NCBI GenBank assembly: GCA_002383405.1
Contig: DFYS01000102.1
Span: 1 to 26,669 of the forward strand
Length of the DNA: 26,669 bases
Source: Moorella sp. UBA4076
GTDB lineage: Bacteria > Bacillota > DSM-521 > Neomoorellales > Neomoorellaceae
Direction of reading: 5' to 3'
Shown here in pieces: positions 1 to 8,086 of this stretch; positions within the stretch are counted from its first letter, which is position 1; every line of letters starts with the position of its first letter. The notes below the pieces were generated by a model. That model had not been told where the DNA came from. It was given only the letters and a program-made list of their open reading frames with translations, and did not search any database. A program made the position numbers and the translations under genes.

Positions 1-306
1 AAATCTGACTTTGACGTGGCCCTGTCGGTTTTCGTCGTTTCTTGCTTGCGACTATTTGACACGCTTGCCGGCGTGTTGCCGCCGGCGGATTTATATTCTA
101 CTACGGAACCTGTCCCCCTGTCAAGAGCCCTGCTTCATTTTTTCACGGCCCTCGATGGGGCGCCCTTTATGGGGCGCAGGAGATAATATAACACGCTAAG
201 CGGGTAGCACGCAAGGTCCTTTAAAGTCCGCTAAATACCGGCTATTCGTTTTTGCAGCCGAAAAAAACTCCTTTACTCGCTTTTGCTTGTTAAACGCCCG
301 GTATGC
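1..306. other. Non-coding stretch downstream of lysS
   Basis: I see no credible gene here. There is a perfect 7-bp inverted repeat at 67-73/80-86 (GCCGGCG, loop of 6) and a second hairpin at about 150-170 built from GCGCCC/GGGCGC; neither is followed by a T-run. The segment around 104-120 (GGAACCTGTCCCC) resembles the outer ends of REP-type repeats seen in related Firmicutes, which is recall only. A T7 run on the minus strand near 264-270 follows lysS but has no clear stem in front of it, so I do not call it a terminator. Confidence 0.5.
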
Positions 307-1770
307 TCATTCTTCCCGCGGCCGCATGGTGGGGAAGAGGATAACATCCCTGATGGAGGGGGCGTCAGTGAGGAGCATCACCAGGCGGTCGATGCCGATT
401 CCCATCCCCCCGGCCGGCGGCATGCCATATTCTAAAGCGCGCAGGAAATCTTCATCAAGCCGGTGGGCCTCTTCATCGCCCGCCGCCCTGGCGGCCATCT
501 GGTCTTCAAAGCGGCGGCGCTGGTCCAGAGGGTCATTCAGTTCGGAAAAGGCGTTAGCCAGCTCCCGCCCGGCAATGAAGGCCTCGAAACGATAGGTGAG
601 CTCCGGGTTGTCTTTTTTTCTTTTGGCCAGGGGGGATATAGCCACCGGGTAATCTATGACAAAAGTAGGCTGCACCAGGTGGGGTTCCACCAGGTTTTCA
701 AAAACCTCGTTAACAATTTGTCCTTGACTTAGACCTGGTTCAAGCTGCACTCCCAGTTCGTTCGCTGCCTGCCGGGCCGCGGCCGTGGTTGTTAACTCAC
801 CGAAGTCGATGCCGGTATACTTTTCGATTGCAGCCCGCATCGTTAACCGCGGCCAGGGCGGTGTAAGCTCCAATTCCTCACCCTGGTAGGTGATGGTAGT
901 CGCCGCCAGGGCTTCGCGGGCGACAAAAGCGACCATTTCTTCAAGGAGGCTCATCATGTCGTTATAATCGGCATAAGCCTGGTACAGCTCCAGCATGGTA
1001 AACTCGGGATTATGCTTGGTAGAGAGCCCTTCGTTGCGAAAAATGCGGCCCATCTCATAGACCTTTTCCAGGCCGCCGACGAGGAGCCGTTTCAGGTGCA
1101 ATTCCAGGGCGATACGCAGATAGAGATCAATATCCAGGGCATTATGATGGGTAATGAAGGGCCGGGCGGCGGCGCCGCCGGGGATGGTATGCATGCTCGG
1201 CGTTTCAACTTCTAAAAAGCCCCGGTTATCCAGGAAGGTACGTATAGCGCGCAATACCCTGGTCCTGGTGATAAACACCTGCCTGACTTCCGGGTTAACA
1301 ATCAGGTCCAGGTAACGCTGGCGGTAACGCAGGTCGACATCCGTTAAGCCGTGCCACTTCTCCGGCAGGGGCCGTAAACTTTTACAAAGGACGGTGAGTT
1401 CATGGACCTCCAGGGAGATTTCGCCGCGGTGGGTACGAAAGACCCGGCCCCTGACGCCGATAATATCGCCAATATCCAGCTGGTGAAAAATCGCATAGGT
1501 TTCGGAGCCTGCAATGTCTATCCGCACATAGAGCTGGAGGCGACCATCCCGATCCTGCAAATCAGCGAAGGAAGCCTTACCGTGGCCCCTGATGGCCCGC
1601 AGGCGCCCTGCCAGGGTGACTTCCTGTCCCTCCAGTTGATCGAAATGCCGCTGGACAGCCGCGGTGGTATGAGTGCAGGTAAAACGGCCACCATAAGGGT
1701 CGACACCCGCCTCCCGGAGTTGTTGCAGTTTTTCCAGGCGCACGGCCATTAAATCGCTTTCAACTTCCAA
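307..1770 (-). CDS. lysS: Lysyl-tRNA synthetase, class II
   Basis: Charges tRNA-Lys with lysine in the cytoplasm. The 487-residue protein has the class II layout: an N-terminal OB-fold anticodon-binding domain (about residues 50-150), motif 1 around 184-193 (GFLEVETPSM), motif 2 at about 241-260 (GRIFRNEG...HNPEFTMLE) and motif 3 near the C-terminus (GMGIGIDRLVMLL). The length is normal for bacterial LysS. I chose the TTG at 1770 because AGGAGG sits about 8 nt ahead of it; the first ATG, at 1749, has no comparable site. The gene follows greA on the same strand with a 190-nt repeat-containing gap, and I infer transcription from the greA promoter. Confidence 0.97.
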   Translation of the reverse strand: MEVESDLMAVRLEKLQQLREAGVDPYGGRFTCTHTTAAVQRHFDQLEGQEVTLAGRLRAIRGHGKASFADLQDRDGRLQLYVRIDIAGSETYAIFHQLDIGDIIGVRGRVFRTHRGEISLEVHELTVLCKSLRPLPEKWHGLTDVDLRYRQRYLDLIVNPEVRQVFITRTRVLRAIRTFLDNRGFLEVETPSMHTIPGGAAARPFITHHNALDIDLYLRIALELHLKRLLVGGLEKVYEMGRIFRNEGLSTKHNPEFTMLELYQAYADYNDMMSLLEEMVAFVAREALAATTITYQGEELELTPPWPRLTMRAAIEKYTGIDFGELTTTAAARQAANELGVQLEPGLSQGQIVNEVFENLVEPHLVQPTFVIDYPVAISPLAKRKKDNPELTYRFEAFIAGRELANAFSELNDPLDQRRRFEDQMAARAAGDEEAHRLDEDFLRALEYGMPPAGGMGIGIDRLVMLLTDAPSIRDVILFPTMRPREE

Positions 1771-1794
1771 TTAAAAGTCCTCCTGTTGTAACCC

Positions 1795-1834
1795 AGATCT
1801 GACACATGCTCTTATAAATCAGCGCCTAATCTCA
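1795..1834. repeat. Dispersed repeat A, copy 1
   Basis: About 40 nt here (core TCTGAC.CATGCTCTTATAAAT then GCGCCTAATCT) recur with only a few mismatches at 23900-23939. Both copies lie in gaps that split otherwise compact operons (greA/lysS and ssb/rpsR). The function is unknown. Confidence 0.8.
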
Positions 1835-1842
1835 GGCTTAAG

Positions 1843-1885
1843 TCCGAACATCAACGCAAAGTAGAAAGAAAATGGCGTGGCAAAG
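1843..1885. repeat. Dispersed repeat B, copy 1
   Basis: A 43-nt stretch starting TCCGAACATC and ending GCAAAG matches 7999-8041 at about 37 of 43 positions. A more diverged third copy lies at about 12510-12556. Repeats A and B are directly adjacent in this greA-lysS gap. Confidence 0.8.
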
Positions 1886-1961
1886 TAATAAATTAACAAA
1901 CCATTATGCCGCTGCCCCAGGGCTGGGACAGCCTGGCACTCAATTATGCAATTAACCCCTC

Positions 1962-2441
1962 TTAGCTCCTGGCGATAGCAGTAATCTGGTAACGCAGGGT
2001 CCCGGCCGGCACCTGAATACTGACTATTTCTCCAATACGATGGCCAAGGATGGCTCTGCCTACCGGCGATTCATTGGAAATGCGATTCTCCGTCGGGTCC
2101 GCCTCCATAGAGCCGACAATCTCGTAGCGTTCTTCCTCCCCTTCGTCCATGTCCTTTATTGTCACTCTGGAGCCCAGGGAGACAACATCTTCAGGTACCT
2201 CACTGGCGTCAATAACCCTGGCGTTACGCAGCTTTTTTTCCAGGGTAAGAATGCGGCCTTCAATGAAGGCCTGCTCATTTTTGGCGTCCTCGTATTCGGA
2301 GTTCTCGCTGATATCACCAAACTCGATCGCCTGTTTTAAGCGTTCAGCAACCTCCCGCCTTTTGACGGACTTGAGATGCTCCAGCTCTTCTTCCAGTTTT
2401 TTGAGACCGTTCATAGTCAACAGCGTCTCTTTTTCTGCCAT
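1962..2441 (-). CDS. greA: Transcription elongation factor GreA
   Basis: Rescues backtracked RNA polymerase by stimulating transcript cleavage in the secondary channel. The 159-residue protein has the expected N-terminal antiparallel coiled coil (about residues 1-75, with the family pattern GDISENSEYEDAK and the acidic tip) and the C-terminal FKBP-like domain (NRISNESPVGRAILG). I prefer the ATG at 2441 to the in-frame TTG at 2462, because it gives the canonical length and GGGGAG lies about 10 nt upstream. It is the first gene of the greA-lysS unit, behind a consensus promoter and a long leader hairpin. Confidence 0.96.
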   Translation of the reverse strand: MAEKETLLTMNGLKKLEEELEHLKSVKRREVAERLKQAIEFGDISENSEYEDAKNEQAFIEGRILTLEKKLRNARVIDASEVPEDVVSLGSRVTIKDMDEGEEERYEIVGSMEADPTENRISNESPVGRAILGHRIGEIVSIQVPAGTLRYQITAIARS

Positions 2442-2528
2442 CCTCTGTTCGCTCCCCTTCAAAATACCTGGCTTTTACATATTTCCGGGCCCCGGTTGCT
2501 ACCTCAATATATGTTCTTTTTCCTTCCT

Positions 2529-2588
2529 TTATGCGGTTACGGTGTGGCCGCCCGTTCGTCCCCCGGGTCCAACTACTATAACAAGCAC
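2529..2588 (-). CDS. Candidate 19-residue leader peptide upstream of greA
   Basis: A GTG at 2588 opens a 19-codon frame (MLVIVVGPGGRTGGHTVTA) ending at TAA 2529. GGAGGTGA (2595-2602) lies 6 nt ahead, near-ideal spacing. That binding site is inside a 15-bp hairpin, so initiation would depend on the hairpin being open. There is no recognisable run of one amino acid that would suggest classical attenuation. The reading frame is seen; translation is inference, and an intrinsic terminator is not evident after it. Confidence 0.3.
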   Translation of the reverse strand: MLVIVVGPGGRTGGHTVTA

Positions 2589-2612
2589 CGGAGGTCACCT
2601 CCAGTGCTTGTT
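2580..2612 (-). promoter_or_regulatory. Stable hairpin in the greA leader
   Basis: AACAAGCAC pairs with GTGCTTGTT, continued by a T-G pair and GGAGG/CCTCC, leaving a 3-nt loop: about 15 paired positions. No T-run follows on either strand, so it is not a terminator. It begins about 20 nt downstream of the predicted greA transcription start and buries a strong ribosome binding site. Confidence 0.7.
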
Positions 2613-2640
2613 CACAGATAGATGCAGTTTATTTACTGGT

Positions 2641-2669
2641 ATTATAGGCCGGCCGGGTAACCCTGTCAA
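2641..2669 (-). promoter_or_regulatory. Consensus promoter for greA-lysS
   Basis: On the minus strand TTGACA (2664-2669) is separated by exactly 17 nt from TATAAT (2641-2646), a perfect match to the housekeeping sigma consensus. The predicted start is near 2634, giving a leader of about 190 nt before greA. Confidence 0.9.
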
Positions 2670-2685
2670 GACTGAACTTAAGGTT

Positions 2686-3086
2686 TTAGCTCCCCAGGAC
2701 GGGCAGGTTTTGCAGTTGCTCATATTGCTTGCCCAGGTTGGCGTTGGCTTTTTGTACCCCGGCCAGGAGCTGGCTGGCGCGGATTTTATTGCCCTGGTGG
2801 GATGCCAGGACAGCTTGCCACAGGTTGGCTTCAACCTGGAGCTGTCCTTCTTTGGCAGCTGCTGCCAGGTTGGCAGCCGCCTCCTGTTCCTGCCCCAGGA
2901 ATTACTGGGCGATACCTGCCCGCAGTTGGATAGCCGCTGTCAGGCCCACCCCGCCTGGTTAGTGCAGCTCTTTTAAATCTCCCCGGGTGGCCACTTTTTC
3001 TTTTACCGCCACGGGCAGAGCGGCGGCCTGCTGGAACATCTGCTGTGCTTTATCTTTTTGCCCCGCCCTCACGGTCAAGCTTAGCG
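2686..3086 (-). pseudogene. Decayed coding sequence with TPR-like character
   Basis: One minus-strand frame reads as ordinary protein for about 130 codons but is broken by TAA at 2959-2961 and TAA at 2902-2904, before a final TAA at 2686-2688. The first part (VRAGQKDKAQQMFQQAAALP) has the spacing of a tetratricopeptide helix pair. The last part is an Ala/Gln/Leu-rich helical segment (NLWQAVLASHQGNKIRASQL). The frame stays the same across both stops, which points to point mutations rather than chance. Its 5' end merges into the end of aspA, so the original N-terminus is gone or was never here. The family is unknown; a TPR-type or other helical repeat protein is the best guess. Confidence 0.6.
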
Positions 3087-4502
<1,416 letters not shown>

Positions 4503-4520
4503 GATGACCCCTTCTTCGTA

Positions 4521-4847
4521 CTAAATGAACCTATCCAGTAATATATCCTCCATATTTCGTCTGCCATCGATTACTGCCAGCACCCATACTTTATTTTCTT
4601 CCGTCTTGTAAATAATCCGCCAGGGTGGGCTAATTAATTCCCGGTAGGTTAAAATATGATAATATCTTAATTCAGGAACAATTCTTCCTTGAAAAGGGAA
4701 TTGCTGCAGGTTAGCCGCTTTTTGTTTAATGGCAAGATAAATTCTGTTGGCTTGAATTTCACTGTCAGCCGCGATGTATTCAATTATCCTTTTTAAATCT
4801 TGTTGAGCAGTTTGTGTCCAGAAAACTTGATACGTCCCTGTTGTCAT
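4521..4847 (-). CDS. RelE/ParE-family toxin
   Basis: A 108-residue basic protein with the RelE/ParE pattern: an N-terminal helical hairpin (TAQQDLKRIIEYIAADSEIQA), a central PFQGRIVPEL segment, and C-terminal strands WRIIYKTEENKVWVLAVIDGRR. Family members cleave ribosome-bound mRNA (RelE) or poison gyrase (ParE); the sequence alone does not decide which. The start ATG overlaps the antitoxin stop codon (ATGA), which implies translational coupling. Codon usage is AT-richer than in the neighbours, which fits horizontal transfer. Confidence 0.85.
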   Translation of the reverse strand: MTTGTYQVFWTQTAQQDLKRIIEYIAADSEIQANRIYLAIKQKAANLQQFPFQGRIVPELRYYHILTYRELISPPWRIIYKTEENKVWVLAVIDGRRNMEDILLDRFI

Positions 4848-5125
4848 AATCCCGCATCATCAAGGCCACGATCCATAGCCTTAAAAAAGTCTTGCTGCGC
4901 TAAAACTTTCCCCTCGACTATATCACGTTCGCCCTGAGCCAGTAGTTTTAGCAAACCGATAGTTTTCTTCATTTTCTCGTAGGATTTGGCATCTAACAGA
5001 ACCGCCTTAGCCTCTCCGTTTTGAGTAACATATACAGGTCGACGAGTCTCGTTTACTTGGGCCAGAATTTCAGCTGCATTGGCCTTAATATAGGAAATCG
5101 GCCTAATATCTTCTTTGATATTCAT
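4844..5125 (-). CDS. Phd/YefM-family antitoxin
   Basis: A 93-residue protein with the Phd/YefM N-terminal DNA-binding fold (IRPISYIKANAAEILAQV, then VYVTQNGEAKAVLLDAKSYEKM at about residues 28-50) and a charged C-terminal tail that would wrap the toxin. I chose the ATG at 5125 because GAGGTGAT lies just upstream; a longer frame from 5317 would run through the promoter. It is cotranscribed with the downstream toxin and probably represses its own promoter through the palindrome at 5147-5162. Confidence 0.9.
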   Translation of the reverse strand: MNIKEDIRPISYIKANAAEILAQVNETRRPVYVTQNGEAKAVLLDAKSYEKMKKTIGLLKLLAQGERDIVEGKVLAQQDFFKAMDRGLDDAGL

Positions 5126-5146
5126 TGGTGCTATCACCTCGGTACA

Positions 5147-5178
5147 AATATGGTACCATATTAAGACCTGTTTTTCAA
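5147..5178 (-). promoter_or_regulatory. Promoter and palindromic operator of the Phd/RelE-type operon
   Basis: TTGAAA (5173-5178), 17 nt, then TACCAT (5150-5155) on the minus strand form a promoter. A perfect 16-bp palindrome, AATATGGTACCATATT (5147-5162), overlaps the -10 element, the usual place for autoregulation by a Phd/YefM antitoxin with its toxin as co-repressor. Confidence 0.75.
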
Positions 5179-5279
5179 GGTTCTTTGGCCTGGATGGCAA
5201 ATAGATCACCTGGATAGCACCTTTGCTAACTCTTTGGTTCACCCCGGATATGGCGCCAGGAGCATACGCCAGACCTGCC

Positions 5280-6362
5280 TTAACGAGCCAGGGCAACTTT
5301 ATGGCGTGCCCGTTCACGGATGGCGTCCACCCTGGCTTCGGGTACCGGCAGCTCGAAACTGCGGAAACCGGCTACCCGGAAGCCGTGTTTGGCGGCCAGC
5401 TGGTTAATAGTGTCAACCTGTTCCACGGTCAAATCGCGCCCCAGGGTAAAGTTTTCGATTCTGCCCTCAAGGGCCAGGATCATGGTTTCGGCCATGCAGG
5501 CATAGGCCAGGCCCGGCGGGTAACCGAAATTAAGATTAAAGTTGACATTCCCCGGTACCTCGACGACGCCGCCGTCAATGACCAGGACATCGTCGCGCCT
5601 CTCGGCCACCTGCCGCGAGACGTCCCGCGGCCGGGCGACATCGCAGACGACCGCACCGGGCTTCAGGTCCTCGGGCTCTATGACGGTATCTGCCGCCGAG
5701 GTAACGGTAATGATGACGTCGGCGCGACGCAGGGCTTCGCGGGAGTGGCCGCTAGTCCTGGCTTTGAGCCCGGTTGCGTCTTTGATTTCTCCGGCCAGGC
5801 GGGCGAGTTTGGTTTCATTGCGGGCAATCAGGGTCAGCCCCTGGCAGCGCCGGGCCAGCACCCGGGCACATACCGCGCCGATGGAACCGGTTGCCCCTAC
5901 AACGGCCACTTCGGCCCGGGCCAGGTCAATACCCATCATCGCCGCCGCTTTCTCGGTGGCTTCAATGGCTGTGGCTACTGTATAGCTGTTGCCGGTGGTA
6001 ACGGCGATATTCAAGTTGCGGGCTACGGTAATCCCGGCATCGCCGACGACAGAGGTCATGGCCCCCAAGCCCAGGACCTCGGCCCCCAGTTTTTCGGCCA
6101 GGCGGCCGGTGCGGATAATCTGCCTGGTGACGAGTTCTGGCGGGAGCTCGAGCATCTGCCGCGTCGTCAGAAGGCAGGCCACAAACCATCCCTCGGTTTC
6201 AGCATGGGCCGAGCGTACCCCGGTAATATGGGAAGCCTTAAGGGGAGGCAGGTAACGGATAACCCCTTCGAGGAGACCCGCGGGCAGGTAACGAGCGATG
6301 GGAAATTTTTGCGTAAAATAAGTGATGTCGAGGGGATGGATCATAAAGGCAAACCTGTGCAA
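5280..6362 (-). CDS. COG5322-type dehydrogenase resembling acyl-ACP reductase
   Basis: A 360-residue NAD(P)-dependent oxidoreductase. The Rossmann motif VAVVGATGSIG is at residues 152-162, preceded by LGLGAMTSVVGDAG and TTGNSYTVATA (about 97-132). The C-terminal part has VIDGGVVE, YACMAETMILALEG (Cys289) and LTVEQVDTINQLAAKHGF. These blocks follow, in order, those of cyanobacterial long-chain acyl-ACP reductase as I recall it, including the cysteine (Cys294 there) that forms the acyl-enzyme. A shikimate-dehydrogenase-like or amino-acid dehydrogenase activity is the alternative. The TTG at 6362 was chosen for GGAGGAGGA about 8 nt ahead. It is the last gene of a three-gene operon. Confidence 0.8.
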   Translation of the reverse strand: MHRFAFMIHPLDITYFTQKFPIARYLPAGLLEGVIRYLPPLKASHITGVRSAHAETEGWFVACLLTTRQMLELPPELVTRQIIRTGRLAEKLGAEVLGLGAMTSVVGDAGITVARNLNIAVTTGNSYTVATAIEATEKAAAMMGIDLARAEVAVVGATGSIGAVCARVLARRCQGLTLIARNETKLARLAGEIKDATGLKARTSGHSREALRRADVIITVTSAADTVIEPEDLKPGAVVCDVARPRDVSRQVAERRDDVLVIDGGVVEVPGNVNFNLNFGYPPGLAYACMAETMILALEGRIENFTLGRDLTVEQVDTINQLAAKHGFRVAGFRSFELPVPEARVDAIRERARHKVALAR

Positions 6363-6381
6363 GGGTGTGGTCCTCCTCCGT

Positions 6382-6417
6382 AGTGAGATGTGAGATGTGG
6401 GAGGTGAGAGGCGAGAT
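6382..6417. repeat. Short purine-rich tandem repeat
   Basis: Imperfect GTGAGAT/GTGGGAG units lie between two operon genes. A similar purine-rich tandem array (on the minus strand) lies at 13859-13922, between DUF2520 and panC. Confidence 0.55.
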
Positions 6418-6425
6418 TAGCGGGC

Positions 6426-7328
6426 CTAATTTAAATTTACGATGCGGGGTTTAAAGTTCAGCTGGTCGAGCAGCCGGTTGTAATCGGCGGGCGTTACTTC
6501 TTCCGGTTTTTTGCCGCTCAGGGTTAAAAGCACCCCTTCCATAACGTTGGTGCCAAAGGAACGGCCGTTGAATTCCGGGGTGGTGGTAATGAGGGTTTTA
6601 AGGCCGCGGCGGCGCAACTCTTCGATATCGGCACTGGTAACGGTATTGGTGATTATTACCCGCCCCGGTAATTGCGGCGGCAGGTGGCGGCGGATGAAGA
6701 GAAAATCCCCGGCGATAATCTCCGCCCATTCATAGTAGCGCTGGTAGCGGTTGTCGACCTTCTCCTGTGCCTTACCAGTGGGGTAAAGGAGCTTGAAAGG
6801 CAACAGGCGCACCACGGGGGCCGCCACATAGGCTACCCGCTGGAACCTGGCCAGGGAACGGACAGGCACAGGAAGGCCCAGACCAAATATCAGGTCGCCA
6901 CAAAGGATATCGGCGCCGGCTGCATCCAGGGCTTCCGCCATGCCAAAACGGTCGACGGCACTGACCAGCAGCACCTTCTTGCCGCGGAATTCTATGATTC
7001 CCTCCTGCTCCAGGAGAGCTATCACCCGGCGTTCCAGGGTATCTTTTAAACCACCGCCATCAACCATGGGGGTCAGCTGCGCCGCGCGGGCGACCCTGGC
7101 CGCATCGCGGAGGAGGTAACGCCGGCTGCCTACGCGGATGTAGAGGTCCATGCCACCCAGGCCGAAGGCATCCACCTGGCCATCCAATTCCCGGATGAGG
7201 GCGAGCATCCGCTCCATGTCGCCATCGGTACCGACCCTTTCAATGCAAAACTTCTCCCCTAAAAATTCCGTTTCCACCCGGTGATCCCTCTGGGAAGAAC
7301 CCAGGCTGATGCTGACCACCCGTCTCAT
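6426..7328 (-). CDS. Conserved protein of the 'quinate 5-dehydrogenase' annotation family
   Basis: A 300-residue soluble protein beginning MRRVVSISLGSSQRDH, with GTDGDMERMLALIRELDG, AFGLGGMDLYIRVGSRRY and a late VIITNTVTSADIEELRRRG segment. I recall this family being named quinate 5-dehydrogenase in Firmicute genomes, but I cannot see a convincing Rossmann GxGxxG dinucleotide site, so the name should not be taken as function. LLVSAVDRFGMAEALDAAGADILCGDL looks like an alpha/beta Rossmann-like core. The start ATG overlaps the stop of the regulator gene upstream, so the two are translationally coupled. Conserved linkage with the COG5322 protein suggests a shared pathway. Confidence 0.65.
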   Translation of the reverse strand: MRRVVSISLGSSQRDHRVETEFLGEKFCIERVGTDGDMERMLALIRELDGQVDAFGLGGMDLYIRVGSRRYLLRDAARVARAAQLTPMVDGGGLKDTLERRVIALLEQEGIIEFRGKKVLLVSAVDRFGMAEALDAAGADILCGDLIFGLGLPVPVRSLARFQRVAYVAAPVVRLLPFKLLYPTGKAQEKVDNRYQRYYEWAEIIAGDFLFIRRHLPPQLPGRVIITNTVTSADIEELRRRGLKTLITTTPEFNGRSFGTNVMEGVLLTLSGKKPEEVTPADYNRLLDQLNFKPRIVNLN

Positions 7329-7330
7329 TG

Positions 7331-7873
7331 CTAATGATCATTCTCCTTATCTTTGCCCAACTGACGCACCAGGGCGCGCATTGTATCTATATCTACTTCA
7401 CGGTCACCCCTGATAGGAGAAGTACCAATCTCCATGCCGACCACTTCCCGCCCCAGCAGGGCCTCGCTCACCCTGATGCGGTAGTCGGAACCGATCATAA
7501 TGACAACATCGTAATCCCGTACGCGGGCGACGATCTCCATTAAATTGTTTAATAATTCCAGCCCGTTTTTCTGGCGGATAAAATCCCAGCGTTCGACATC
7601 AGTTAAAAGCAGTATGTACTCGACGCCTTCCTGCTGCAGCATGTTCTCCAGCTCGGTTTTATTGGCCACCGGAAAACCGACCACAGCGATCCGCCGGCCG
7701 CGCCGTATCTCTCCCAGGGTTTCCAGCCGGGACACAAAAGAACGGTCGACACCAACCTGGCGGGCTGTTTCCTGCTGGGAAAAACCCCGGCAGCGTAGCT
7801 CGAAAATACGCTCCAGGGCGGTATTCAGCTTCCGCCGGCTGATCAGCTTATCGCCAACCCGAACCAGTTCCAT
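7331..7873 (-). CDS. HTH transcriptional regulator with a C-terminal sensor-like domain
   Basis: A 180-residue protein. Residues about 25-60 (LRCRGFSQQETARQVGVDRSFVSRLETLG) are a clear helix-turn-helix of the XRE/sigma-like type. The rest (RIAVVGFPVANKTELENMLQQEGVEYILLLTD) is an alpha/beta domain with a nucleotide-fold look (VGFPV, VVIMIGSD) and may bind an effector; I do not recognise the family by name. It heads the operon with the 'quinate dehydrogenase' and COG5322 genes and probably controls it, since an inverted repeat sits at the predicted transcription start. Confidence 0.75.
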   Translation of the reverse strand: MELVRVGDKLISRRKLNTALERIFELRCRGFSQQETARQVGVDRSFVSRLETLGEIRRGRRIAVVGFPVANKTELENMLQQEGVEYILLLTDVERWDFIRQKNGLELLNNLMEIVARVRDYDVVIMIGSDYRIRVSEALLGREVVGMEIGTSPIRGDREVDIDTMRALVRQLGKDKENDH

Positions 7874-7890
7874 TAAAACTTACCTCTTTG

Positions 7891-7940
7891 TGCACATTTT
7901 TGTGCAAGCTAATTATAACAAAAAAAATCCCCCCTGGCAA
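7891..7940 (-). promoter_or_regulatory. Promoter and operator of the regulator-dehydrogenase operon
   Basis: TTGCCA (7935-7940), 17 nt, then TATAAT (7912-7917), with an extended TG before the -10, on the minus strand. The predicted start is about 7905. A 6-bp-arm inverted repeat, TGCACA-TTTT-TGTGCA (7891-7906), sits right at that start, a position typical for a repressor site. Autoregulation by the HTH protein is inferred. Confidence 0.75.
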
Positions 7941-7998
7941 GCAGTGCTGACGAATGAAGCGTAGAGATGACATTGTATAATGTGTTTAGGACCTTGCT

Positions 7999-8041
7999 TC
8001 CGAACATCTTCGCAAAGTGGAAAGAAATTAGCGCGGCAAAG
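7999..8041. repeat. Dispersed repeat B, copy 2
   Basis: A 43-nt copy of the repeat at 1843-1885. The following bases (GGTTCCGGCTATGCCCC) are also shared with the diverged copy near 12510-12556. It lies in the 213-nt gap between dusB and the HTH regulator, which otherwise shows no gene. Confidence 0.8.
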
Positions 8042-8086
8042 CTTGGTTCCGGCTATGCCCCGCACTCAACCTGCCATACGGCGACT

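Noticed and set aside
56..97. A promoter from TTGACA at 56-61
   Set aside because: The only -10-like sequence (TATATT at 92-97) is 30 nt away, far outside the allowed spacing.
2149..2976. A 275-codon plus-strand frame across greA and the greA leader
   Set aside because: It runs antisense through greA, the consensus promoter and the pseudogene, and has no ribosome binding site or family resemblance.
5223..6383. A 386-codon plus-strand frame opposite the COG5322 gene
   Set aside because: It is the antisense shadow of a gene with clear family motifs; its product is Gly/Pro/Gln-rich with no recognisable domain.
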